64,000 bases of DNA, taken from assembly GCF_963576545.1 (NCBI RefSeq), contig NW_026870410.1, forward strand, positions 1-64,000. Direction: 5' to 3'. Under the pieces are notes generated by a model. That model saw only the letters and a list, made by a program, of their open reading frames with translations. It was not told the DNA's origin and ran no database searches. The stretch's first letter is position 1, and the number at the start of each line of letters is the position of its first letter. This DNA comes from Limanda limanda. Lineage: Eukaryota; Chordata; Actinopteri; Pleuronectiformes; Pleuronectidae. Position numbers and translations under genes: made by a program. Below, one piece after another: positions 8,352-20,466 of this stretch.

Positions 8352-10437
8352 AGTGTGTGTCCAAATAATTTAATTGTAATCTAATTCTAAGGTAATTTAG
8401 GAAGGATTAACGGTTTTGTTTAGGAACTGGTTAGGGTAAGGTTTTAGGGTTAGGCATCAGATTACTATCTTAGGTTTAGGCCTGGGTTCCTTGGTTAGGG
8501 TTAGAATAAGGGTTAGGGTTAGGCCTAGATTTACCAGGTTAGGTTCAGGCGTTAGGTTCAGGCGTCAGGTTAACTTGGTTAGGTTTAGAGTAAAGGTTTT
8601 GGTTAAGGTTAGGATAATGGTTAAAATTCTGAATGAGGTGTAGGGCTCTGGTTCTGAGTTCCAGTCCTAGAAGAGACTCTGGAGTGAGCATCCTTTCAGG
8701 TTTAAGCCTCTTCAGTAGTTCGACCTTGATAGGACAGCTGGGTCATACTCACACACTGCTCAGGGGTCAGTGGGGGTTGAAGCATCACGGTGTTCATCCT
8801 TCTGTTGGTTTTGAAGCAGGAGCTGAATGCTGTGAAGCTAGGAGCTAGAACCTAAAAGCTAGAACCTAGAAGCTAGGAGCTATGAAGCTAATTAAGTTTT
8901 AAATTATAAGTGCTGTTCTGGGTTTCATACACCGCTAGACACCAGGACATGCTTTAATCTTATTACAACAGCAGACTGATCTTGGATTCCTCCATGATTT
9001 GCCTTAGAGTGCTGCTTGCATGTGTGTCCACTATACTCTGTGTGTAGTCACTCTTAGTTATGGTGTTATCACGTTTTAAATTTTATACTCTAACATGGTC
9101 TTTGTTAAGAGTTCTTCCTCTGGGGATGGTAATTATCCTATAATTTTAATTTTGTGTGGCTAATCTGCAGAGATATTTAGAGAAAAACGGGACTTTTTTC
9201 AGGAAGTGTTCATTTTCCCAGAATGCATTGCTGCAGGTGGTCCAGATGGTAATCTATTAAACCTGTTTAAAATTGAATAATTGTGGGTTTTATTTATCTG
9301 ACAAAGTAATATAACTCTTAATTAATCATTAAACCAATATATAGATATATAATTCATTAATTTAAAACAATTTATTTATAATTTATTAATTTATTTAAAA
9401 TTATTAAAATCTTAAATTTGATATATTCCTAATTTCTTGTGATAACAAAATGAAATGAGGGAAACAGAGTCAGGGAGAGAAGCCTGTCCGGGCTAGCCCT
9501 CCCCCGCCGGATCGGGCTGTGTACTCTGTCCCCCCCTTTAACTCTCTCACTTACTGAAGTGAGGGAAAAAAGGGAGAAGAGTGATTCTTTTAATGAATGA
9601 AATACTTGAGTTTTCAATATGCTAATTTTAATTGTTTTGTGATTTCCTCTAGGGTTTGTTTATAAAGGTTGATCTCTGGTAAGTCTGGGTGGTGTATTAT
9701 TTTCTAGAAACTTAATATTCATCTTTTTTCAGATTTGAAGACAGAGCTCAGGTCTGGGTTTTTTCTGTCTCTTGCTTTGAATAAACTCTGCTGGTTCTAG
9801 TCTTTGTTCCTGACCTTTCTTGTGGTTTAGAAGTATCGTTATCAGTTACACTGGGTTATGTTTGAGGATTTGGGGTCCTTAGACTAGTTCTTTACTCCTT
9901 TGTGTCACCCATCAGTTCACATCCTTGCGTTGATTCTTGGTTGCAGGTGTAGGGAGCCTAAGAGAGAGAGAAAAAAAGGCGTTTTCCTGTTTCCTATTGG
10001 AAATGGAGGAGAGAGGAGAATTGTTTTGGTGGGAATATGCAAATCGTTTTTCAAAGAGGGCTCGCTCGTCCGATGGCTCGGGCTGGGTTAGGGTTAGAAG
10101 AGATATCTCGATGACACCCCCTGCTTCGTCCAACGACTGGGCAGTTTGGATTAGGGCGCCAAAGGCAATGCACTGGCCGACGCTCGTCATTAAGACCCCC
10201 CATTCTCACATATTCCCTTTGCCAAATTGGTTTTTTTTAATTTTTAAAAAAACGAGGTGGTTGTTTGTTTAATTTAAACGGAGTTGGTTGGACTATTTTT
10301 TTCTATAGGCACTATTTTGATTTCCTAGTTTGATTGAACACATCATCAGTAGTTGACCTCAGGATCACTGGATGTTTCGGCCATTACGACTAGACACCCT
10401 CACCTGAGGGAGGCCCAGCCGAGGTTGATCAAACCCC
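8352..10437 (+). repeat. Unit 5, type A
   Basis: 2086 bp, no difference from unit 2 noticed. Confidence 0.97.
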
Positions 10438-12523
10438 AGTGTGTGTCCAAATAATTTAATTGTAATCTAATTCTAAGGTAATTTAGGAAGGATTAACGGT
10501 TTTGTTTAGGAACTGGTTAGGGTAAGGTTTTAGGGTTAGGCATCAGATTACTATCTTAGGTTTAGGCCTGGGTTCCTTGGTTAGGGTTAGAATAAGGGTT
10601 AGGGTTAGGCCTAGATTTACCAGGTTAGGTTCAGGCGTTAGGTTCAGGCGTCAGGTTAACTTGGTTAGGTTTAGAGTAAAGGTTTTGGTTAAGGTTAGGA
10701 TAATGGTTAAAATTCTGAATGAGGTGTAGGGCTCTGGTTCTGAGTTCCAGTCCTAGAAGAGACTCTGGAGTGAGCATCCTTTCAGGTTTAAGCCTCTTCA
10801 GTAGTTCGACCTTGATAGGACAGCTGGGTCATACTCACACACTGCTCAGGGGTCAGTGGGGGTTGAAGCATCACGGTGTTCATCCTTCTGTTGGTTTTGA
10901 AGCAGGAGCTGAATGCTGTGAAGCTAGGAGCTAGAACCTAAAAGCTAGAACCTAGAAGCTAGGAGCTATGAAGCTAATTAAGTTTTAAATTATAAGTGCT
11001 GTTCTGGGTTTCATACACCGCTAGACACCAGGACATGCTTTAATCTTATTACAACAGCAGACTGATCTTGGATTCCTCCATGATTTGCCTTAGAGTGCTG
11101 CTTGCATGTGTGTCCACTATACTCTGTGTGTAGTCACTCTTAGTTATGGTGTTATCACGTTTTAAATTTTATACTCTAACATGGTCTTTGTTAAGAGTTC
11201 TTCCTCTGGGGATGGTAATTATCCTATAATTTTAATTTTGTGTGGCTAATCTGCAGAGATATTTAGAGAAAAACGGGACTTTTTTCAGGAAGTGTTCATT
11301 TTCCCAGAATGCATTGCTGCAGGTGGTCCAGATGGTAATCTATTAAACCTGTTTAAAATTGAATAATTGTGGGTTTTATTTATCTGACAAAGTAATATAA
11401 CTCTTAATTAATCATTAAACCAATATATAGATATATAATTCATTAATTTAAAACAATTTATTTATAATTTATTAATTTATTTAAAATTATTAAAATCTTA
11501 AATTTGATATATTCCTAATTTCTTGTGATAACAAAATGAAATGAGGGAAACAGAGTCAGGGAGAGAAGCCTGTCCGGGCTAGCCCTCCCCCGCCGGATCG
11601 GGCTGTGTACTCTGTCCCCCCCTTTAACTCTCTCACTTACTGAAGTGAGGGAAAAAAGGGAGAAGAGTGATTCTTTTAATGAATGAAATACTTGAGTTTT
11701 CAATATGCTAATTTTAATTGTTTTGTGATTTCCTCTAGGGTTTGTTTATAAAGGTTGATCTCTGGTAAGTCTGGGTGGTGTATTATTTTCTAGAAACTTA
11801 ATATTCATCTTTTTTCAGATTTGAAGACAGAGCTCAGGTCTGGGTTTTTTCTGTCTCTTGCTTTGAATAAACTCTGCTGGTTCTAGTCTTTGTTCCTGAC
11901 CTTTCTTGTGGTTTAGAAGTATCGTTATCAGTTACACTGGGTTATGTTTGAGGATTTGGGGTCCTTAGACTAGTTCTTTACTCCTTTGTGTCACCCATCA
12001 GTTCACATCCTTGCGTTGATTCTTGGTTGCAGGTGTAGGGAGCCTAAGAGAGAGAGAAAAAAAGGCGTTTTCCTGTTTCCTATTGGAAATGGAGGAGAGA
12101 GGAGAATTGTTTTGGTGGGAATATGCAAATCGTTTTTCAAAGAGGGCTCGCTCGTCCGATGGCTCGGGCTGGGTTAGGGTTAGAAGAGATATCTCGATGA
12201 CACCCCCTGCTTCGTCCAACGACTGGGCAGTTTGGATTAGGGCGCCAAAGGCAATGCACTGGCCGACGCTCGTCATTAAGACCCCCCATTCTCACATATT
12301 CCCTTTGCCAAATTGGTTTTTTTTAATTTTTAAAAAAACGAGGTGGTTGTTTGTTTAATTTAAACGGAGTTGGTTGGACTATTTTTTTCTATAGGCACTA
12401 TTTTGATTTCCTAGTTTGATTGAACACATCATCAGTAGTTGACCTCAGGATCACTGGATGTTTCGGCCATTACGACTAGACACCCTCACCTGAGGGAGGC
12501 CCAGCCGAGGTTGATCAAACCCC
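10438..12523 (+). repeat. Unit 6, type A
   Basis: 2086 bp, no difference from unit 2 noticed. Last unit with the short homopolymer site. Confidence 0.97.
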
Positions 12524-14400
12524 AGTGTGTGTCCAAATAATTTAATTGTAATCTAATTCTAAGGTAATTTAGGAAGGATTAACGGTTTTGTTTAGGAACT
12601 GGTTAGGGTAAGGTTTTAGGGTTAGGCATCAGATTACTATCTTAGGTTTAGGCCTGGGTTCCTTGGTTAGGGTTAGAATAAGGGTTAGGGTTAGGCCTAG
12701 ATTTACCAGGTTAGGTTCAGGCGTTAGGTTCAGGCGTCAGGTTAACTTGGTTAGGTTTAGAGTAAAGGTTTTGGTTAAGGTTAGGATAATGGTTAAAATT
12801 CTGAATGAGGTGTAGGGCTCTGGTTCTGAGTTCCAGTCCTAGAAGAGACTCTGGAGTGAGCATCCTTTCAGGTTTAAGCCTCTTCAGTAGTTCGACCTTG
12901 ATAGGACAGCTGGGTCATACTCACACACTGCTCAGGGGTCAGTGGGGGTTGAAGCATCACGGTGTTCATCCTTCTGTTGGTTTTGAAGCAGGAGCTGAAT
13001 GCTGTGAAGCTAGGAGCTAGAACCTAAAAGCTAGAACCTAGAAGCTAGGAGCTATGAAGCTAATTAAGTTTTAAATTATAAGTGCTGTTCTGGGTTTCAT
13101 ACACCGCTAGACACCAGGACATGCTTTAATCTTATTACAACAGCAGACTGATCTTGGATTCCTCCATGATTTGCCTTAGAGTGCTGCTTGCATGTGTGTC
13201 CACTATACTCTGTGTGTAGTCACTCTTAGTTATGGTGTTATCACGTTTTAAATTTTATACTCTAACATGGTCTTTGTTAAGAGTTCTTCCTCTGGGGATG
13301 GTAATTATCCTATAATTTTAATTTTGTGTGGCTAATCTGCAGAGATATTTAGAGAAAAACGGGACTTTTTTCAGGAAGTGTTCATTTTCCCAGAATGCAT
13401 TGCTGCAGGTGGTCCAGATGGTAATCTATTAAACCTGTTTAAAATTGAATAATTGTGGGTTTTATTTATCTGACAAAGTAATATAACTCTTAATTAATCA
13501 TTAAACCAATATATAGATATATAATTCATTAATTTAAAACAATTTATTTATAATTTATTAATTTATTTAAAATTATTAAAATCTTAAATTTGATATATTC
13601 CTAATTTCTTGTGATAACAAAATGAAATGAGGGAAACAGAGTCAGGGAGAGAAGCCTGTCCGGGCTAGCCCTCCCCCGCCGGATCGGGCTGTGTACTCTG
13701 TCCCCCCCTTTAACTCTCTCACTTACTGAAGTGAGGGAAAAAAGGGAGAAGAGTGATTCTTTTAATGAATGAAATACTTGAGTTTTCAATATGCTAATTT
13801 TAATTGTTTTGTGATTTCCTCTAGGGTTTGTTTATAAAGGTTGATCTCTGGTAAGTCTGGGTGGTGTATTATTTTCTAGAAACTTAATATTCATCTTTTT
13901 TCAGATTTGAAGACAGAGCTCAGGTCTGGGTTTTTTCTGTCTCTTGCTTTGAATAAACTCTGCTGGTTCTAGTCTTTGTTCCTGACCTTTCTTGTGGTTT
14001 AGAAGTATCGTTATCAGTTACACTGGGTTATGTTTGAGGATTTGGGGTCCTTAGACTAGTTCTTTACTCCTTTGTGTCACCCATCAGTTCACATCCTTGC
14101 GTTGATTCTTGGTTGCAGGTGTAGGGAGCCTAAGAGAGAGAGAAAAAAAGGCGTTTTCCTGTTTCCTATTGGAAATGGAGGAGAGAGGAGAATTGTTTTG
14201 GTGGGAATATGCAAATCGTTTTTCAAAGAGGGCTCGCTCGTCCGATGGCTCGGGCTGGGTTAGGGTTAGAAGAGATATCTCGATGACACCCCCTGCTTCG
14301 TCCAACGACTGGGCAGTTTGGATTAGGGCGCCAAAGGCAATGCACTGGCCGACGCTCGTCATTAAGACCCCCCATTCTCACATATTCCCTTTGCCAAATT

Positions 14401-14449
<49 letters not shown>

Positions 14450-14646
14450 TTTTAAAAAAAACGAGGTGGTTGTTTGTTTAATTTAAACGGAGTTGGTTGG
14501 ACTATTTTTTTCTATAGGCACTATTTTGATTTCCTAGTTTGATTGAACACATCATCAGTAGTTGACCTCAGGATCACTGGATGTTTCGGCCATTACGACT
14601 AGACACCCTCACCTGAGGGAGGCCCAGCCGAGGTTGATCAAACCCC
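12524..14646 (+). repeat. Unit 7, A/B mosaic
   Basis: 2123 bp. The left part is type A (short minisatellite, single segment D at 13300-14077). The homopolymer site is type B: 46 T at 14402-14447, then A, T5, A8. The switch from A to B lies left of 14402 and right of the minisatellite. Confidence 0.96.
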
Positions 14647-15429
14647 AGTGTGTGTCCAAATAATTTAATTGTAATCTAATTCTAAGGTAATTTAGGAAGG
14701 ATTAACGGTTTTGTTTAGGAACTGGTTAGGGTAAGGTTTTAGGGTTAGGCATCAGATTACTATCTTAGGTTTAGGCCTGGGTTCCTTGGTTAGGGTTAGA
14801 ATAAGGGTTAGGGTTAGGCCTAGATTTACCAGGTTAGGTTCAGGCGTTAGGTTCAGGCGTCAGGTTAACTTGGTTAGGTTTAGAGTAAAGGTTTTGGTTA
14901 AGGTTAGGATAATGGTTAAAATTCTGAATGAGGTGTAGGGCTCTGGTTCTGAGTTCCAGTCCTAGAAGAGACTCTGGAGTGAGCATCCTTTCAGGTTTAA
15001 GCCTCTTCAGTAGTTCGACCTTGATAGGACAGCTGGGTCATACTCACACACTGCTCAGGGGTCAGTGGGGGTTGAAGCATCACGGTGTTCATCCTTCTGT
15101 TGGTTTTGAAGCAGGAGCTGAATGCTGTGAAGCTAGGAGCTAGAACCTAAAAGCTAGAACCTAGAAGCTAGGAGCTAGGAGCTATGAAGCTAATTAAGTT
15201 TTAAATTATAAGTGCTGTTCTGGGTTTCATACACCGCTAGACACCAGGACATGCTTTAATCTTATTACAACAGCAGACTGATCTTGGATTCCTCCATGAT
15301 TTGCCTTAGAGTGCTGCTTGCATGTGTGTCCACTATACTCTGTGTGTAGTCACTCTTAGTTATGGTGTTATCACGTTTTAAATTTTATACTCTAACATGG
15401 TCTTTGTTAAGAGTTCTTCCTCTGGGGAT

Positions 15430-16203
15430 GGTAATTATCCTATAATTTTAATTTTGTGTGGCTAATCTGCAGAGATATTTAGAGAAAAACGGGACTTTTT
15501 TCAGGAAGTGTTCATTTTCCCAGAATGCATTGCTGCAGGTGGTCCAGATGGTAATCTATTAAACCTGTTTAAAATTGAATAATTGTGGGTTTTATTTATC
15601 TGACAAAGTAATATAACTCTTAATTAATCATTAAACCAATATATAGATATATAATTCATTAATTTAAAACAATTTATTTATAATTTATTAATTTAAAATT
15701 ATTAAAATCTTAAATTTGATATATTCCTAATTTCTTGTGATAACAAAATGAAATGAGGGAAACAGAGTCAGGGAGAGAAGCCTGTCCGGGCTAGCCCTCC
15801 CCCGCCGGATCGGGCTGTTTACTCTGTCCCCCCCTTTAACTCTCTCACTTACTGAAGTGAGGGAAAAAAGGGAGAAGAGTGATTCTTTTAATGAATGAAA
15901 TACTTGAGTTTTCAATATGCTAATTTTAATTGTTTCGTGATTTCCTCTAGGGTTTGTTTATAAAGGTTGATCTCTGGTAAGTCTGGGTGGTGTATTATTT
16001 TCTAGAAACTTAATATTCATCTTTTTTCAGATTTGAAGACAGAGCTCAGGTCTGGGTTTTTTCTGTCTCTTGCTTTGAATAAACTCTGCTGGTTCTAGTC
16101 TTTGTTCCTGACCTTTCTTGTGGTTTAGAAGTATCGTTATCAGTTACACTGGGTTATGTTTGAGGATTTGGGGTCCTTAGACTAGTTCTTTACTCCTTTG
16201 TGT
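15430..16203 (+). repeat. D1, diverged left copy of segment D (unit 8)
   Basis: 774 bp, the left copy of the direct duplication. Differences from D2: a 4 bp deletion near 15691 (loss of one ATTT-like step in the AT-rich block), G to T at 15819, and T to C at 15936. All three recur in the D1 of every type B unit, so they predate the amplification. A TTT at 16204-16206 joins D1 to D2. Confidence 0.95.
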
Positions 16204-16206
16204 TTT

Positions 16207-16984
16207 GGTAATTATCCTATAATTTTAATTTTGTGTGGCTAATCTGCAGAGATATTTAGAGAAAAACGGGACTTTTTTCAGGAAGTGTTCATTTTCCCAG
16301 AATGCATTGCTGCAGGTGGTCCAGATGGTAATCTATTAAACCTGTTTAAAATTGAATAATTGTGGGTTTTATTTATCTGACAAAGTAATATAACTCTTAA
16401 TTAATCATTAAACCAATATATAGATATATAATTCATTAATTTAAAACAATTTATTTATAATTTATTAATTTATTTAAAATTATTAAAATCTTAAATTTGA
16501 TATATTCCTAATTTCTTGTGATAACAAAATGAAATGAGGGAAACAGAGTCAGGGAGAGAAGCCTGTCCGGGCTAGCCCTCCCCCGCCGGATCGGGCTGTG
16601 TACTCTGTCCCCCCCTTTAACTCTCTCACTTACTGAAGTGAGGGAAAAAAGGGAGAAGAGTGATTCTTTTAATGAATGAAATACTTGAGTTTTCAATATG
16701 CTAATTTTAATTGTTTTGTGATTTCCTCTAGGGTTTGTTTATAAAGGTTGATCTCTGGTAAGTCTGGGTGGTGTATTATTTTCTAGAAACTTAATATTCA
16801 TCTTTTTTCAGATTTGAAGACAGAGCTCAGGTCTGGGTTTTTTCTGTCTCTTGCTTTGAATAAACTCTGCTGGTTCTAGTCTTTGTTCCTGACCTTTCTT
16901 GTGGTTTAGAAGTATCGTTATCAGTTACACTGGGTTATGTTTGAGGATTTGGGGTCCTTAGACTAGTTCTTTACTCCTTTGTGT
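16207..16984 (+). repeat. D2, ancestral-like right copy of segment D (unit 8)
   Basis: 778 bp, matching the single D of type A units without difference that I could find, and running into the same right flank (CACCCATCAG). Its left neighbour is the TTT spacer rather than the GGGGAT found left of D1 and of type A D. Confidence 0.95.
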
Positions 16985-17307
16985 CACCCATCAGTTCACA
17001 TCCTTGCGTTGATTCTTGGTTGCAGGTGTAGGGAGCCTAAGAGAGAGAGAAAAAAAGGCGTTTTCCTGTTTCCTATTGGAAATGGAGGAGAGAGGAGAAT
17101 TGTTTTGGTGGGAATATGCAAATCGTTTTTCAAAGAGGGCTCGCTCGTCCGATGGCTCGGGCTGGGTTAGGGTTAGAAGAGATATCTCGATGACACCCCC
17201 TGCTTCGTCCAACGACTGGGCAGTTTGGATTAGGGCGCCAAAGGCAATGCACTGGCCGACGCTCGTCATTAAGACCCCCCATTCTCACATATTCCCTTTG
17301 CCAAATT

Positions 17308-17308
<1 letters not shown>

Positions 17309-17357
<49 letters not shown>

Positions 17358-17369
17358 TTTTAAAAAAAA
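17309..17369. repeat. Long T run with A8 (type B form, unit 8)
   Basis: 47 T, A, T5, A8. The flanks match the type A site except that GG before the T run is G and AA after it is A. It is therefore an expansion of an existing homopolymer rather than a new insertion. Confidence 0.95.
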
Positions 17370-17554
17370 CGAGGTGGTTGTTTGTTTAATTTAAACGGAG
17401 TTGGTTGGACTATTTTTTTCTATAGGCACTATTTTGATTTCCTAGTTTGATTGAACACATCATCAGTAGTTGACCTCAGGATCACTGGATGTTTCGGCCA
17501 TTACGACTAGACACCCTCACCTGAGGGAGGCCCAGCCGAGGTTGATCAAACCCC

Positions 17555-20215
17555 AGTGTGTGTCCAAATAATTTAATTGTAATCTAATTCTAAGGTAATT
17601 TAGGAAGGATTAACGGTTTTGTTTAGGAACTGGTTAGGGTAAGGTTTTAGGGTTAGGCATCAGATTACTATCTTAGGTTTAGGCCTGGGTTCCTTGGTTA
17701 GGGTTAGAATAAGGGTTAGGGTTAGGCCTAGATTTACCAGGTTAGGTTCAGGCGTTAGGTTCAGGCGTCAGGTTAACTTGGTTAGGTTTAGAGTAAAGGT
17801 TTTGGTTAAGGTTAGGATAATGGTTAAAATTCTGAATGAGGTGTAGGGCTCTGGTTCTGAGTTCCAGTCCTAGAAGAGACTCTGGAGTGAGCATCCTTTC
17901 AGGTTTAAGCCTCTTCAGTAGTTCGACCTTGATAGGACAGTTGGGTCATACTCACACACTGCTCAGGGGTCAGTGGGGGTTGAAGCATCACGGTGTTCAT
18001 CCTTCTGTTGGTTTTGAAGCAGGAGCTGAATGCTGTGAAGCTAGGAGCTAGAACCTAAAAGCTAAAACCTAGAAGCTAGGAGCTAGGAGCTATGAAGCTA
18101 ATTAAGTTTTAAATTATAAGTGCTGTTCTGGGTTTCATACACCGCTAGACACCAGGACATGCTTTAATCTTATTACAACAGCAGACTGATCTTGGATTCC
18201 TCCATGATTTGCCTTAGAGTGCTGCTTGCATGTGTGTCCACTATACTCTGTGTGTAGTCACTCTTAGTTATGGTGTTATCACGTTTTAAATTTTATACTC
18301 TAACATGGTCTTTGTTAAGAGTTCTTCCTCTGGGGATGGTAATTATCCTATAATTTTAATTTTGTGTGGCTAATCTGCAGAGATATTTAGAGAAAAACGG
18401 GACTTTTTTCAGGAAGTGTTCATTTTCCCAGAATGCATTGCTGCAGGTGGTCCAGATGGTAATCTATTAAACCTGTTTAAAATTGAATAATTGTGGGTTT
18501 TATTTATCTGACAAAGTAATATAACTCTTAATTAATCATTAAACCAATATATAGATATATAATTCATTAATTTAAAACAATTTATTTATAATTTATTAAT
18601 TTAAAATTATTAAAATCTTAAATTTGATATATTCCTAATTTCTTGTGATAACAAAATGAAATGAGGGAAACAGAGTCAGGGAGAGAAGCCTGTCCGGGCT
18701 AGCCCTCCCCCGCCGGATCGGGCTGTTTACTCTGTCCCCCCCTTTAACTCTCTCACTTACTGAAGTGAGGGAAAAAAGGGAGAAGAGTGATTCTTTTAAT
18801 GAATGAAATACTTGAGTTTTCAATATGCTAATTTTAATTGTTTCGTGATTTCCTCTAGGGTTTGTTTATAAAGGTTGATCTCTGGTAAGTCTGGGTGGTG
18901 TATTGTTTTCTAGAAACTTAATATTCATCTTTTTTCAGATTTGAAGACAGAGCTCAGGTCTGGGTTTTTTCTGTCTCTTGCTTTGAATAAACTCTGCTGG
19001 TTCTAGTCTTTGTTCCTGACCTTTCTTGTGGTTTAGAAGTATCGTTATCAGTTACACTGGGTTATGTTTGAGGATTTGGGGTCCTTAGACTAGTTCTTTA
19101 CTCCTTTGTGTTTTGGTAATTATCCTATAATTTTAATTTTGTGTGGCTAATCTGCAGAGATATTTAGAGAAAAACGGGACTTTTTTCAGGAAGTGTTCAT
19201 TTTCCCAGAATGCATTGCTGCAGGTGGTCCAGATGGTAATCTATTAAACCTGTTTAAAATTGAATAATTGTGGGTTTTATTTATCTGACAAAGTAATATA
19301 ACTCTTAATTAATCATTAAACCAATATATAGATATATAATTCATTAATTTAAAACAATTTATTTATAATTTATTAATTTATTTAAAATTATTAAAATCTT
19401 AAATTTGATATATTCCTAATTTCTTGTGATAACAAAATGAAATGAGGGAAACAGAGTCAGGGAGAGAAGCCTGTCCGGGCTAGCCCTCCCCCGCCGGATC
19501 GGGCTGTGTACTCTGTCCCCCCCTTTAACTCTCTCACTTACTGAAGTGAGGGAAAAAAGGGAGAAGAGTGATTCTTTTAATGAATGAAATACTTGAGTTT
19601 TCAATATGCTAATTTTAATTGTTTTGTGATTTCCTCTAGGGTTTGTTTATAAAGGTTGATCTCTGGTAAGTCTGGGTGGTGTATTATTTTCTAGAAACTT
19701 AATATTCATCTTTTTTCAGATTTGAAGACAGAGCTCAGGTCTGGGTTTTTTCTGTCTCTTGCTTTGAATAAACTCTGCTGGTTCTAGTCTTTGTTCCTGA
19801 CCTTTCTTGTGGTTTAGAAGTATCGTTATCAGTTACACTGGGTTATGTTTGAGGATTTGGGGTCCTTAGACTAGTTCTTTACTCCTTTGTGTCACCCATC
19901 AGTTCACATCCTTGCGTTGATTCTTGGTTGCAGGTGTAGGGAGCCTAAGAGAGAGAGAAAAAAAGGCGTTTTCCTGTTTCCTATTGGAAATGGAGGAGAG
20001 AGGAGAATTGTTTTGGTGGGAATATGCAAATCGTTTTTCAAAGAGGGCTCGCTCGTCCGATGGCTCGGGCTGGGTTAGGGTTAGAAGAGATATCTCGATG
20101 ACACCCCCTGCTTCGTCCAACGACTGGGCAGTTTGGATTAGGGCGCCAAAGGCAATGCACTGGCCGACGCTCGTCATTAAGACCCCCCATTCTCACATAT
20201 TCCCTTTGCCAAATT

Positions 20216-20269
<54 letters not shown>

Positions 20270-20466
20270 TTTTAAAAAAAACGAGGTGGTTGTTTGTTTA
20301 ATTTAAACGGAGTTGGTTGGACTATTTTTTTCTATAGGCACTATTTTGATTTCCTAGTTTGATTGAACACATCATCAGTAGTTGACCTCAGGATCACTGG
20401 ATGTTTCGGCCATTACGACTAGACACCCTCACCTGAGGGAGGCCCAGCCGAGGTTGATCAAACCCC
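17555..20466 (+). repeat. Unit 9, type B with three private changes
   Basis: 2912 bp. D1 18338-19111, D2 19115-19892. T run of 51 at 20217-20267. Private single-base changes: C to T at 17941, G to A at 18065 in the minisatellite, and A to G at 18905 in D1. This is the most diverged type B copy I saw. Confidence 0.96.

Larger units (their letters stand above)
1..14646 (+). repeat. Type A block, seven short units
   Basis: Seven units lack the internal duplication. Units 2-6 are each 2086 bp and I noticed no base difference among them. Units 1 and 7 are mosaics: unit 1 has the extra 7 bp minisatellite step typical of type B, and unit 7 has the long T run typical of type B. The homopolymer site in units 1-6 is T8, AA, T5, A7. 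Confidence 0.95.
14647..17554 (+). repeat. Unit 8, type B (reference)
   Basis: 2908 bp. D1 15430-16203, TTT 16204-16206, D2 16207-16984. T run of 47 at 17309-17355. First complete type B unit. Confidence 0.97.

Noticed and set aside
17309..17355. Poly(A) tail of a minus-strand retroposon
   Set aside because: Type A units have a T8 at the same place with the same flanks, so the long run is an expansion. I saw no target-site duplication and no element body specific to type B there.
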